Below are positions 25,383 through 37,531 of a DNA stretch of 64,000 nt, piece after piece. The translations under genes and the position numbers were made by a program. Position 1 is the stretch's first letter. Each line of letters starts with the position of its first letter. The notes beneath the pieces were generated by a model. The model worked only from the letters and a program-made list of their open reading frames with translations, was not told the origin of the DNA and made no database searches. The DNA is from Botryotinia globosa (lineage: Eukaryota; Ascomycota; Leotiomycetes; Helotiales; Sclerotiniaceae): contig RCSZ01000016.1 of the NCBI GenBank assembly GCA_014898425.1, positions 124,001 to 188,000 of the forward strand, read 5' to 3'.

Positions 25383-26462
25383 GTAGCGGACTAATCCGTC
25401 ACTTTTGACAGCCTAGTTGTCTTTTGAATTTGGAGATGAGATTCGGGGAGTGTTCTATTTGATTTATTTCTATTTTGTTTTCTGAGGAAGAATTTTGGCA
25501 TTGGAGGGTTGTTGCGTTGAGATGGAGGGAAATTGTGGTTTACTAGAACCTTGTTTTTAATAGATAGCATCAATACTTAAAGGAGCTAATTTGCACCCTT
25601 ATCATCATCTTCTGTCTGAGTATGAACTAGAAGTGTTGTTATAAATTGATTCCATAAGTGTTCGACGCCCGTAAACAGCAACTGGTAGGCTTTCAAAGAA
25701 TCAGATAGATTTGCGCCACCAGTCTGGGAAAGCTCAAATTTATGTCTTTCGTTTTCAAGCAGCTTACTCAACGGTATTTTAATGTAATCTTGAAGCATTG
25801 ATTGTCTAGAAACGGCGAGTATGGTGGGATTTGTTGATGAACAGGAAATAAGGGGGGATCCATTGACGCTTTTTCTCACAGGCATCTGTTTGAAAAAAAT
25901 TCTAGCAGTCGTAAAGCTTCAAAGTGCGAAAGATAAGGAGCAATTCGAACGACAATTGATGTTCGATGAGATCCATAATCTGATTACTTAGTATGGAATG
26001 AATGTTTACAAGCTTTCAAGGGGTTTGAGAAGATGGTTGAAAAGCTATACTCAAATCCAAGCCTCTCATCATCTCACGAATCTATACCCTCACTGTTGCA
26101 TGTCTGACATAGAAACTCCCGTAGAAAATTGTAAGGGATGAAAACTTATCAGTCTTTTTGTTCATATTATTGATTTGCTAGCGACGCTCTGAAAATTCTA
26201 CCTTGGCATCTGATCTGACCACATATACATAAATTTTCGCGATTTCTTCTTCCCCGGAAATGATCGATCTAACATTTCCGCTACCAAGCATTACAAACAC
26301 TTGAACAGTCATCTTACCGACTGGTCAAATTTGTTCCACTACCTAGCCACATATTATTGACTGCCAGTCTTTCAAATGTAGACATGAGCGCTGCTTAATG
26401 ATTCTTTGCAATTCCCGATAATTTACTGTGCAAAGAAGCCTTTCTATATGACTGCTATGAAA
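25383..26462. other. Intergenic region, one unassigned short frame
   Basis: Probable 3' UTR of the secreted protein gene lies at about 25383-25560. A 99-codon minus-strand frame (25885-25586) reads like ordinary protein but has no detectable partner exon, so I do not call it. From 25900 to 26460 nothing is coding, and the part nearest 26462 should be the 3' flank of the minus-strand F-box gene. Confidence 0.5.
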
Positions 26463-27989
26463 TTAACTCTCCAAGACCTTGGGGGAACTAAAAGTATCGT
26501 AAAACATGGTCTGAACAGCCGTCTCCCAGGTGTTGTCAGCTTCGTTCGCACCATCAATCCAGAACAAAGATAGTTTTGGCGCCAACTCAAACATTTTCTG
26601 TGCGCAGCTTTGGACCGTTGTGTGGTCGAAATCTTGAATATGCGATACCCTTAGATAGTGATCGAACACAAAATCTAGATTTTCGAGAGCAGGAAAAGTG
26701 TGTTCGAACGTGCCACTCATAGCCTCTTGCCAATCAAAGTTGCAGCATATTGCCAAATCTCCTAGATTGTAACAATACTGAGCGAGAGAAAGAATGGAGC
26801 TCCACGTAAGCAAATCGGAGCGGTCAAAAATGATCCTCAAAGAGATGATACTTTCTCCTAGTGCTTGAGCGACCTCATCAATAACGTCATCAGTAATACC
26901 GGTAGTAGAAGGACGAGAGGCAGGACCCGGTGGAGAAAACGCGTCATAGTCAACTACTCCAAGCGATAGCGAAGATAGTAAAGGGCAGTTTCTTGCAAGG
27001 AGTAGAAGATCGCTGCCGCTGATTCGATTCCGTGGTCCAAATTCGACTTTCAGATCCGTGAGATGTGAGAAATTTGATGCAGATGCGAGGATTCTGAGCG
27101 ATGGAGGCAGATTTTGTAAAGTGATTGATAGATCCTCCAATCTGGGGACATGTTGAGCCAAGCATTCTAAATCACGCTCGGAAATGCCGGTACTCAAGTG
27201 GACGTCCAATTTTGGAAACAAAGGAGTATAAGAGTTGGCGCGACTGACAGAGTCAATCCAGTTGTTCTGAATATCAGGAATCTCAATGTAGGTCAGATTT
27301 GGAAGCTTGGCTATGGCTTCAAATGCCTCGTAGGACCAACTATTGTAAACCCCAGTTTGAATGACGAGGGCTGTAAGTGTATCCGCTCTGTCCAAAAATC
27401 GAATAAGTCCATCTTTGGATAGACCGCTTGAGCTTATTTTGCTGAGATGGAGAGATTTTAGTCTTGGGCAAGATTGTGTTAGTTTGTCAAACAAAGCGTC
27501 GGAAATGCGGCTTCCCTGGTACACCGTGAAACTCTCTATGTTCGGTTGCGCGTAGTGACTGATAAATTCTCCCGTATTCAATTCAGTTGCGTTGTCGGAT
27601 TCGTGAAGGCTGAAGTCTTTCAACTGAGGAAATTGCAAGGAAGTGAGCTCCTTATGCCATCTTGCCTCATCGAGAAACGCCTCATCACGACCCTCATCCT
27701 CCCCGTCTTCTTCTTCACTTTCTTCTTCTGAAAATTCAAGAACGTGTACAAAATCGGCGTAGTATTGCGCTCTCTCAGTATTCTGAATAGCTATTTGAGC
27801 GAGATGTTTAATACTGGGCGTTCCCTGTTCAGCAAAGCAATAAGCTCCGCATGAGTACCACAGGATTCTACATGCTTCTTCTGAGAAGATTTTGGAGACA
27901 AAGAGACAAGTATGAAGGAAGCCAGGGATTGAACTGTTTGTCTCCAGAATTGTTGCAACAATTTCGGGGAGGAGAAGTGCGCGATGCAT
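26463..27989 (-). CDS. F-box / leucine-rich-repeat-like protein
   Basis: A single exon of 508 codons. Residues about 5-50 fit the F-box pattern: LLPEIVATIL, then CLFVSKIFSEEACRILWY with the conserved Trp. After an acidic low-complexity stretch (EESEEEDGEDEG, about residue 90) come irregular leucine-rich segments such as CPRLKSLHLSKI, LPNLTYIEIPDI, VPRLEDLSITLQNL and CPLLSSLSLGV. F-box proteins join substrates to the SCF ubiquitin ligase via Skp1, and the leucine-rich part usually selects the target. The specific substrate is unknown; large lineage-specific F-box families of this type are common in ascomycetes. It sits alone in a gene island between two AT-rich blocks and looks intact. The next in-frame context upstream of ATG (27989) gives no longer start. 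Confidence 0.75.
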   Translation of the reverse strand: MHRALLLPEIVATILETNSSIPGFLHTCLFVSKIFSEEACRILWYSCGAYCFAEQGTPSIKHLAQIAIQNTERAQYYADFVHVLEFSEEESEEEDGEDEGRDEAFLDEARWHKELTSLQFPQLKDFSLHESDNATELNTGEFISHYAQPNIESFTVYQGSRISDALFDKLTQSCPRLKSLHLSKISSSGLSKDGLIRFLDRADTLTALVIQTGVYNSWSYEAFEAIAKLPNLTYIEIPDIQNNWIDSVSRANSYTPLFPKLDVHLSTGISERDLECLAQHVPRLEDLSITLQNLPPSLRILASASNFSHLTDLKVEFGPRNRISGSDLLLLARNCPLLSSLSLGVVDYDAFSPPGPASRPSTTGITDDVIDEVAQALGESIISLRIIFDRSDLLTWSSILSLAQYCYNLGDLAICCNFDWQEAMSGTFEHTFPALENLDFVFDHYLRVSHIQDFDHTTVQSCAQKMFELAPKLSLFWIDGANEADNTWETAVQTMFYDTFSSPKVLES

Positions 27990-28436
27990 GGCGAAATGCT
28001 GCAGTTCAGGAAAATGGGGTTGATCAGAGATACCAAACTACCGAGATTGAGTGTATCTTGTGTAAAGAAACGAAAAGTTACCCAAGACTTGTAAAATGAC
28101 AAGAACGAGAAGAGGATTTGGGAAGAAGAGACCACTTATTTATTATTATAACCGCAATGCTACGCTAATTCGGTACCTTATCTCATCCTCAGACCACACA
28201 GTGATTACATAATTTTTGGCCTTGATTTCACGCCAAGGGCCTCTCAAAGCTTTATTAATATAATAAGCTCTGAAACAATTTGATTTCAATTTTAATATGA
28301 ATCCCAATAATTTGTGATTTTTCAATTTTTTTAATTAAATATTTTAAATTATTCAATTATTATATCATTTTAATACAAATTCAATTTATTAAAAATAAAT
28401 TTTCTCATTATTTTAATATATTTATTTGTCACGGCG
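27990..28436. other. Promoter side of the F-box gene and start of the second AT block
   Basis: 27990-28260 has ordinary composition and should contain the F-box gene promoter. From about 28262 the sequence becomes AT-rich up to the LTR end at 28437. No gene is seen. Confidence 0.5.
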
Positions 28437-28575
28437 CTAACTACGTTGCCTGAGGCACGAAGGCATGAACTCTTAGTATGCCCTTAGCGGGCTTTTAGTG
28501 TGCTCTACTTCCTATAATAAAACCTCAATCTTTTATAGCATTTAAAACCCTTATAGTATAATATAACTCTTTACT
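28437..28575 (+). repeat. LTR end, TGTCACGG family, left copy
   Basis: Starts TGTCACGGCGC and carries AACTACGTTGCC and GTGCTCTACTTCC, matching the reverse complement of 34686-34548 over about 135 bp. TGTCACG starts are typical of fungal Ty3/gypsy LTRs. After about 28575 the two copies diverge, so this copy is truncated or interrupted. Confidence 0.65.
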
Positions 28576-30137
28576 GATATCTTAATAATTTATACTATTT
28601 TTTTACAAATTATTATAGCTTTATTTAAAAAATCAAAATTATTACTAAAATTATATCCCAATTACTCTATTAATTATTCTAATTATATTTATTATTAATC
28701 TATATTACTATCAAAAATGATTAATCAAATATCTATATTTAATCTATTTCTATAATTCCCTTTTTTTAATCTATATTATCAATTCCATCAAAACTAATAT
28801 CTCCCTATTTGCAGATTTGTTTAATAATTCAAATACTATATATTTTATAATTATTCGAATTGTATTTATTTTGATCAAATTGATTATGAATTTATTATAA
28901 ATCTAAGTCATTAATATTCAATTATAAAATATCGAATTAAAAAGTATAATTAAGATATTGATAATTACTATTCGCAATATTCTATAAACCCTATTCTATT
29001 GTAGATATTTAACTACTTCTAAAAAGTTTAATAGTAATAAATGAAATATTATAAAACATCAAAGTTAATATATAATATTTTATAATATAATTAATCATTA
29101 TTTAACCATAGATTATAAAAATAAATTAGAATTCCAAAAGATTATATTTCTTATTAATTTACTTTTCGATTCTATTTATATAAGTAATTAAATATATTTC
29201 GATATAATTATTGATAATTTATATAATTCTAACTTTTAATCTTCTAAATAATATTTTATAATTAGTATTTGATATAAACTAAATAAATAATATCAAAACC
29301 TTGATTTATTATATAAAATCTTTATAAATTATAATAGATATAAAATGAAAAAGATTTTATTTAATAACTTTATTATCAAATTCAAATAGTTTATTATTAA
29401 ATATAAAAAAACTATTAAATAATAAATCATTAATCTTAAATTCAAGGTTTAATAAGAATTATTTAATATTTTAATCAATTATATTAATAAACCCTCTATT
29501 ATTAATATGAATATATAAATAATCTAATAATAAACTATCCCTAATATTCATATTTTAAAACACAGTTTATAACTGACAGCTGATTGGCCGAGAAAAAGTA
29601 CGGATGCCCTGTACAACGAATATCAAAATCCTAATCTAGATTAGATATTATTATTAATAGGTATAGTAATTATAAATGATTTATGAAATACAATTAATTA
29701 ATGTTTTTATATTCTTTGAATTAATAGCTTTCAAATGATATATTTTTTATATTGCTAGTTTTAAAACTAAGGTTTTTATAAAGGATTGAAATTGAAGTAG
29801 TATAAATTTTGTAGTATAAAATTCTAGATTTTTTTAATGAAATCATTTAAATTAGTTTATTCAAGCTAATATGAATTGAAAAAAAAAAAAAAAAGTGATA
29901 ACTATATATAAAAAGCTAAGGGTTTTCAAATGATATATTTTTTATATTGCTAGTTTTAAAACTAAAGGTTTTCTAAAGAGTTGAAATTTAATTAGTATAG
30001 ATATAATTGGAGTTTATATAATCAATTGGAAGAGGGTTATATTGAATATAGTGAGTTTAAAATTAATAAAATTATTTTAATATTATAGCTTTCATAGTTT
30101 AGTAGTATAATTAATGATTCGAAGTGAAGTGATTTAT
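28576..30137. other. AT-rich gene-free stretch with a dispersed repeat
   Basis: RIP-like AT sequence without coding frames. At 29560-29640 lies the second copy of the GCTGATTGGCCGAGAA / AAGTACGGATGCCC repeat, in the same orientation as at 24220-24300. Two near-identical stretches at 29729-29780 and 29923-29975 (AAATGATATATTTTTTATATTG) form a local direct repeat. Confidence 0.55.
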
Positions 30138-30335
30138 TAAAATATAAATAAAAATGAAAAATGTGAATAAAAATGAAAAATGTAAATAAAAATAAAAAAT
30201 GTAAATAAAAATGAAAAATGTAAATAAAAATGAAAAATGTAAATAAAAATAAAAAATGTAAATAAAAATGAAAAATGAAAATAAAAATGAAAAATGTAAA
30301 TAAAAATAAAAATGAAAAATATGAATAAAAATGAA
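30138..30335. repeat. 19-bp minisatellite
   Basis: About ten copies of AAAAATGTAAATAAAAATG with small variants. Because 19 is not a multiple of 3, the minus-strand frame cycles through all phases every 57 bp and stays open only by composition. The resulting Phe/Ile peptide is not a real gene. Confidence 0.85.
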
Positions 30336-30371
30336 AAAAAGTAATATAATAAAGTAAACCGACTTCGCTTG

Positions 30372-30476
30372 TAAGCTTTCAATAAAATTTCTTTTTTAGA
30401 TTTTTATAATAATAAATATAATTATATAATACTTTCTCAAAAAGCAAGGGATCCGGGGGCTCGCAGGCCCCTAGTA
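30372..30476 (+). repeat. Dispersed repeat end with terminal hairpin (Helitron-like end B)
   Basis: Inverted copy of 9008-9115. Read on the plus strand it ends in the hairpin GGGGGCTCGCAGGCCCC followed by CTAG and then T (30460-30477), fitting the CTRR|T rule of Helitron 3' ends. The inner flank CTTTCTCAAAAAGCAAGG is shared by both copies. Confidence 0.4.
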
Positions 30477-30520
30477 TCTTTAATACTTTTATATAAGCTA
30501 AAAGCTAGAGGTTAATAAAG

Positions 30521-30739
<219 letters not shown>

Positions 30740-32840
30740 TTATTATTCTATTATATATAAATATAACATTGAAATTTAAAAATAATGATATTTTTAAATT
30801 TCAACATTTACAACAATAATTACTCTTTCTATTAATAATACTAAAACCTATTAATTCATATATCTATATATTATCACGGATCGCACCCAGTCGCAGTTGC
30901 GATCGCTCATATGCGTGCTTGCGCATATACACGATCACATACGAAGGTCGCGATCATTTTGGAAGAGATTATAGGCATTTTACAGGGTTTGAGTCTGAAA
31001 TTCCATTTTTACTGATATATGGTTTTAACCTATTAAAATATAATGATTTATAGGGTATTTATAGACTTATAGACTTATAAAAGTACAACAAAATAATAGC
31101 TATATATATATATATAGAGTTTATAGAAAGTTATTATTAAAATAAGGAATTTTGAAAGCATTTCGAAGAATAAGTGAAAATATAAAACTTTGCTATATAA
31201 AAAGAATTAATTCTATTGATATATTATATAAAAAAGTATATCTAAATTATACTATATCATATTATTCGAATAATGATATCGATGCTTTTGATTCAAGCTC
31301 TTTTATATCTTATTCCTTTTCAGAATCTAAGATTTCTATTAAAGCTTTTAATAAATCTTTACTTTCTATAGATTCTTTAAATCCTTTTCCTTCTATTATT
31401 CAATCTATATACTTTTAATATATATTCATTTTATTCCCTTCAAAAACTTCTCCTCTTTTTCTTTCTTCAAAAAAATCTTTTTATATAAATATTGATATTA
31501 AACTTTAATCTCTTATTTTCTTTGAGATTGAAATTCCTTTATTTAATATTATCGAAATTATAAAGATCTTTTTCTTTTAAATTTATAAAATTCGTTAATT
31601 AATTGTAGAAAGAGGTTATATAAAGAGATAAGATAAAAGATTAAAATTTGAATATATCGAATAGAAGAAATACACTTAAAATTCTAAAAAAAAAGAAAAT
31701 AATTTAAAAGATAAAGAATATTATTGAATAGATTGTTATTCAAAATTCGATTATATAATAATACTTTTTTATTATTATTATTAATAAGATTAATAAGCTT
31801 TTGAATTTTATTAAAGCTAATAAGATTTACATTTCAAGTATATATAAATATTTAAAGAATAAGGATTATCATTAAATTAAGTTTATTATTAAATCTAAAT
31901 TAAAGAAATCTGATAAAGAATAATGATATAAATAAACTTGGAAATATCGAAATTAAATTCTAGAAAATTAGAAAAGATTATATTAATAAACAAAACTAAT
32001 ATACAATTAGTTTTAGTAAAAGATAAAATGAGGGTATAGAGAAAATCTTCAAAGATTTATTATTATTATATTATTAAAAGAAGATATAAGGGAAAAAAGG
32101 AGTTTATATTTTGGAATATATTTTTATATAATAAAAAGGGTTCTTATTATATATAAAAAAAGAAATTTAAAAAGAACAAAATAATTAATAATATTAATCT
32201 AAAAGCTAGGAATATTGTAAAATATAATACTAATAAAAAAATATGAAAATTGAAAACAAATATAAAAAGAGTTGGATTATATAATCGCTCTAACTAAAAG
32301 TCTAAATAGAAATATATAGAAACTATAAAAGTATATATCTATAAGTCTAATACTGAAGGCATTAATTAATATTAATATTAACAAGTTATTTTTATATAAA
32401 AAATTATTATTTACAAAAGAATATTAAAAAAAATATTCTAATATTATAGTTATAGAAGATAATATATTTATATATTTTTTTTATTATTAAAAAGAAATAT
32501 ATAAGCTTTTTGAGATTTTTAAATTATTATAACTAGGGAATTCTCTCAATTTCAATGTTATTAAGCTTATATAATAGTAAATGAAAACAGAAATTATTAA
32601 AAAAGGAATAACAATATTAAAAGAAGAATTCAAAAAGTAATGGATATAATACTAATAAGATATATTTCAAGATTGTATTTAAAAATGAATTGAAAGAATC
32701 CTTAGGTATATATAGAAAGTTATTAGATTAAAGGGAAGAAATAAGTATTCAAAAGGATATTTAAAAGGTATAATGAAAATAAGAGTATAGTAAAATAATA
32801 GTATAGTTTTATAGAAAAAGAAAGTTTTATATCTTTAATA
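30740..32840. other. AT-rich stretch with an LTR-like fragment
   Basis: 30873-31000 is a GC-richer piece starting ATCACGGATCGC. It contains GGTCGCGATCATTTT and AGAGATTATAGGCATTTTA, which recur inverted at 34318-34365 inside the other LTR copy. The rest is AT-rich with no usable frame; the 88-codon frame at 31152-31418 is low in complexity and unsupported. Confidence 0.5.
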
Positions 32841-32844
32841 TTAA

Positions 32845-34216
32845 TGTAAAAGAGTAGAAGGTGGTAGGGTTATAGAGTAGTCCTTCGTATATATTATAGG
32901 AAAATCATTGTAGTGTATTACTTTGAATAGAGGAAAGGAGGGGGAGGTTTTATATAGTATTTTATAAGATGTATTAGAAGTTTGGTGGATAGGAATTGAT
33001 TGCTTTTTTTAAATTATAAGGAAAAGGACTATAAATATTAGTTACAAAAGTGGATTATGTAATTAGTACAAAGATTTGCTTATATTCCTTTCTATATAGA
33101 AATATTGATTGTTTCAATTAATAAACTTAGGTATAAGAATATAAAGGAAGATGGTTAAAAAAAAAAAAACAAATATTACTTTTATTCAATATAATCAATT
33201 CAATAAGTATTATAGAAGAAAGATAATTTTATTAAAATTTAGTAAAATTAAATAGTTTTTTAGTGGAATCCTAAGATTAAATATTAATAGGAGTTTAATA
33301 GTGAATTCTTTTATTTCTTTGAAAAGGAATCAAAGGGTTTGGAATCCTTTTAGGTTTTTACAAACTTTTTGAAATCCTTAAGGATTAGTAGGGAAAATCG
33401 GGTTCTTATATTTCCTTTCCTTAGTTTTCATTTTTCAAAAGAGTTACTATTCTTTTTGATTTTTTATTCTTTGGAGTATTGAAAGATCTTTTATTGTTTT
33501 GTTTAAGATTAGGACTATTTTCGTTATTATTATTGTTTAATAGGATTAATTTGTTTTTCCTTTCTTTATTAGATTCAAAGTATCTATTGTTATATTTATT
33601 CTTTAGATTTTACTCCAAGGTTGTAAAGTATAATTTATTCCTATAATATTTCTTAATAGATTTAATATCCTCAAAAGTATACAAAAGAGAGCTCTTGATA
33701 TCTTTTGTATAATATTGATATTAAATATTGAATTCATTGTTATCTATAAAAAGAAATCTAATAGTTTCTTTGAATACAAATAAATCATTCCAAAAAAGCT
33801 CATTAATAAAAACTTGTTTGATAGGATTTTGAATAGTTAAGTAATATTCAATTGGGAATCCAGGAACTTTATATTGGTTATTATTGATGATATATTTATT
33901 GAAGATAGGTTTCAAATTACAATATATGTTTTTAATATCTTGATATTTCAATCTATTTTTTTGTGTAGGTTATTAATATAAAAGAGTAGAAGGTGGTAGG
34001 GTTATAGAGTAGTTCTTTGTATATACTATAGGAAAATTATTGTGGTGTGTTGTTTTGAATAAAGGAGAGGAGGGGGAGGTTTTATATAATACTTCACAAG
34101 ATATATTAGAAGTTTGGTGGGTGGGAATTGATTGCTCTTTCTAAATTACAAGGAAAAGGGTTATAAATATTAGCTATAGAAGTGGACTATATGACCAGCA
34201 CAAAGATTCGCTTACA
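32845..34216. mobile_element. TRIM-like element with two 240-bp LTRs
   Basis: Two direct repeats of exactly 240 bp (32845-33084 and 33977-34216) flank an 892-bp interior. The least-mutated ends read TGTAA and TTACA, giving 5-bp inverted termini, and TTAA occurs on both outer sides (32841-32844 and 34217-34220). The total of 1372 bp is far too small for gag-pol. The interior has only a 76-codon minus-strand frame (33951-33721) that I do not recognise, so the element is non-autonomous. A third LTR with matching interior lies at 6879-8005. In the right LTR TG has become TA, as RIP would do. Confidence 0.75.
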
Positions 34217-34222
34217 TTAATA

Positions 34223-34686
34223 ATAATAAGAAATAATTCAAGAGCATATACTATATCTAAACTATTAATTTCCCTTGTTTTACTCTATTTAGTGGATAAT
34301 ACAGAGCACTACTTTATAAAATGCCTATAATCTCTTTCAAAATGATCGCGACCTCTGTATATATAGTTAATATATAGGAAAAGCTCTACAACATTTTGCT
34401 CTCGTTTTTATAGTTATAGATTCTAAGAATAAATTGTACCCTGCTCTCGCAGTTCTTCTAAGGCAAAGTGTTATATATATATTCTAAAGATCCCCTTAAT
34501 TCTAACAGCCTCATTATATTATTTATATTCTCATTATGTCAGAGTACAGGTAAAGACTTATATTGTACTATAAGGGTTCTAAGTGCTATGAAAGATTGAG
34601 GTCTTATTATAGGAAGTAGAGCACGCTAAGGGTACGCTAAGGTTTCATGCCTAAGGCACGAAGGCAACGTAGTTGGCGCCGTGACA
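34223..34686 (-). repeat. LTR, TGTCACGG family, right copy
   Basis: On the minus strand this starts TGTCACGGCGCC at 34686 and keeps good GC content, with AACTACGTTGCC, a doubled GAGAGCA motif and GGTCGCGATCATTTT. It is inverted relative to the copy at 28437. Its far end is cut by the TRIM-like element, whose insertion at TTAA splits it. Confidence 0.65.
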
Positions 34687-35790
34687 CATTAATTATTGAT
34701 TCAAGAATAATACGAAAGACATAGCACTCATGTAATATAGATTCTATATTTCTAATTATATTCTATCTAAAGAATTAGCTAAATGAAAAAGTAATAGACC
34801 TTATATAGATATTACTAAAAGAGTTAGTCTATTTTATATTTATTTAATTTTTTTAATATAATTGTCTTTGTATTGAAATTATTATTTTAAAATAAATGCT
34901 TTTTTTTATATATTTGAAACTTTCTTTTATGGTTTTAATAAAATGATTTTTTATCAATAGAATTAATTTCTTTTCTAATCCTTTTCCATTTATTTTATTA
35001 TTTCAATATTAATTTTATTTATATTAATTAATTTAATAAAAATTTAATAAAACTTTCCTTTTATTATTACATCAATTGAATTAATTGAACCATCAATCCA
35101 TATAATTTTAATGATTTTTTTTTAAATTAATTTAATACCATAATATTAATTATTATTTTTCTCTTTAATTATATTTAATTTAATAAATAAATCATATAAT
35201 AATTTTAAATTAGTATATAAAATTAATAGAATTTCTTTTACCAAAAATAATATTAATTATAAAAATAATTATTCCGTTAATATTAAGTTTCTGAATTAAT
35301 TTATATAATTTAAATATTAAAATAGTATATTTAACTCTTTTATGTTTAATAAAAATTAATGGATAATATTAGTATGATTATATTTATTTATTATAATAAT
35401 TATATAGTCTATTTGGAATAAATAGTTTTTATTATTTATAAAAAAAAATATTAGCGAAAATAATAATCTTAAATGAATTCAGATTGAATAATATATAGTT
35501 TAGTTCTTTAATAGAATTTTCTTTTTACAAGTCGTCATAGGGGTGTATCCTATAGAATCAAAATTAGCGATAAAAACAATGAACCGATAACAATAGATGA
35601 TAATATTGCAAGCGATTCCCTATTCATCATATTTCTCTCGCATATATTCTCAAGCACCAAATTTACCTAAGCCCGTTGGTCGCATGCTATGATTCTCAAT
35701 AATGAGCAAGGTTTGCCAGTAATATTAGATGACGCATCCTGAACTATTGAGTCTGACTATATACATGTATACAAACCTCGAATGCGCTAC
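34687..35790. other. AT-rich edge of the repeat block
   Basis: AT-rich to about 35520, then normal composition. No gene is seen. 35640-35790 forms the 3' flank of the minus-strand gene and may hold a short alternative last exon for it. Confidence 0.55.
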
Positions 35791-37531
35791 TTACCAAAGA
35801 TCAACCTCGAGAAGAATTTGAGGTACTTCAGTCGAACCGATTGGCATTGAGAAGGTTACATTCCAATACTCAAAATCATTAATAGTGGCATCCGTGCCGC
35901 CATACTCTCCTGCATAAGACAGGGTATAATTCATGTCAATTGTACCAGACACGTTCAAACTCAATCCTTGTATATCTTCGATGCTTGAAATAGTCCTCTT
36001 CGCGGCAAATGGTGAAACCAAAAGGGTAAATATTGAGGTATCATTTCCATCCGGATAAGTCAAATTCAACGAACTACTACCGGCTTCAGCAATCACATGC
36101 ATCTCTGTTGCATAGAGCGTAAGCCAGCCAACTCCATTGCCAGTATTCCATTGCATAAGAGCGGGGTTGAAGGTGCCTTGATTCTTAGCAGGTCCACCTA
36201 TAACGTTTTCGTTGAATGTTTCAGCGCCAATGCTGATATTGTTTGCAAGCCAAGCAGTGATATTGCGAGGATAGTAGTCGAACGGCGGCGAATAGGTTGA
36301 AGAAGTAAATGTGTGCTCTCCTTTGAAATTTACAAGGGCATCTGTCACATTTGCTGGTATTAAACTATTGTGGAATTCGGACAATATTGCGAATAATGGA
36401 CCGTAAGCAAAATCGGCATTGTGTGACATAATATACGGCTTGTCGATGATTGAAGACTTGGACTTCCCTACAGCGTTCCAGATGTGGAGTGCCAGAAGAC
36501 TCAAATATCTCGTCATATCAAAACCGTATGAACGATCCCAAGGGCCAGCAACATTCAGAAGTTGAGGATGCCACAGATTAGATACTGCTTCCCAAGTATA
36601 CTGAATCATCGAAGCACCTCTTTGTTTCATCACAGATTCTTCTGGCAGATACTTAGCCCACAAACTCATAGCGAACAAAGATACGCCAGTGTAAGTGCCA
36701 CTGTTGAATTCCGAAAGTGCGTTGGCTCGATCAAACAAGTCAACGATTTGTTGAGCATAATTCTCGCCGGCGGTTGTCATATTACTGTCGTTCAACCGAC
36801 GACCAGTCCATCCGGAAACAAAAGCTCTCATTATGGACTAGTAGTTGATCAATAAAGAGAATTCATCATAGACTGGGTGATGCACTTACAGGATTGGTGT
36901 AAGCAGGATACAAATTATCGCCATCTACTCCACCGACACGATAACTGTCACCTACAGTCGAATTGTACAATGATTCCAGCATCAGACCAGTCACATTTGG
37001 CGAGATTAGGGAGCCAAACTCCTCAAGACCAACAATAAAGGCTGTTCCGATGAACCCACGCCAGTTTGGATCCCATGAATTGTATATATTAGGCGCATAA
37101 TACGAGCTTCCCACTTCTGGTTCCTCTGGTTCCTTCTGATAGTCCCCATACCTAGAGTTCTCAGTCGATACCTCATACCACTGGTACAACTAAACTTACC
37201 ACTGCGCTTCAGGGTCTTTGAATTGACCACCAATAACATTGGAGATTATCTTTTCGGCTTCGGACACATCCGAGCCTTGGTTCCTTGCCAAAAGTCCAAT
37301 GGCGTACCATGCTGAACTTCTAGTATCGTGTCTCAACGCAGAAGCTCCACCCATTTCAAAAAGATAGCCAGCATGGTCGTCGTATGCCCGATCCAGATAG
37401 TCCATGGATTCATTGAAGAGTCCTTGGGCATTTTGTGGCAGAGTACTAACATACGATCGAGCCTGAGCAGTCGAACGGGCGAGGAAAAACAATGTAGCAA
37501 CACTTGAAAGACGCATTTTGGAGAGAATCAT
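35791..37531 (-). CDS. Secreted protein of unknown function, Trp/Tyr-rich, probably all-helical
   Basis: Three exons, 37531-37200, 37151-36890 and 36837-35791, join in phase around 48- and 52-bp introns to 546 residues. An N-terminal signal peptide follows the second Met (MRLSSVATLFFLARSTAQA; start could be 37531 or 37516). The body has SSAWYAIGLLARNQG, NSWDPNWRGFIG, a WTGRR segment, SGTYTGVSLFAMSLWAKYLP and AGPWDRSYGFDMTRYLSLL, with many potential N-glycosylation sites. The alternating hydrophobic helices and scattered Trp/Asp resemble (alpha/alpha)n-barrel carbohydrate-active proteins, but I cannot name the family. The last codon sits on a strong donor (G|GTAAGT spanning the stop), so an alternative terminal exon is possible. 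The gene is divergently oriented from the Zn2Cys6 regulator, with 0.8 kb between starts. Confidence 0.75.

Noticed and set aside
25586..25885. 99-codon minus-strand frame that reads like normal protein
   Set aside because: An acceptor-like CAAACAG precedes its ATG but no convincing upstream exon or donor was found and no family was recognised; support is too thin to call a gene.
30137..30382. 81-codon minus-strand Phe/Ile-rich frame
   Set aside because: Produced by the 19-bp minisatellite.
31152..31418. 88-codon plus-strand frame, Ser/Phe-rich
   Set aside because: Lies in RIP-like sequence with no start context, splice partner or motif.
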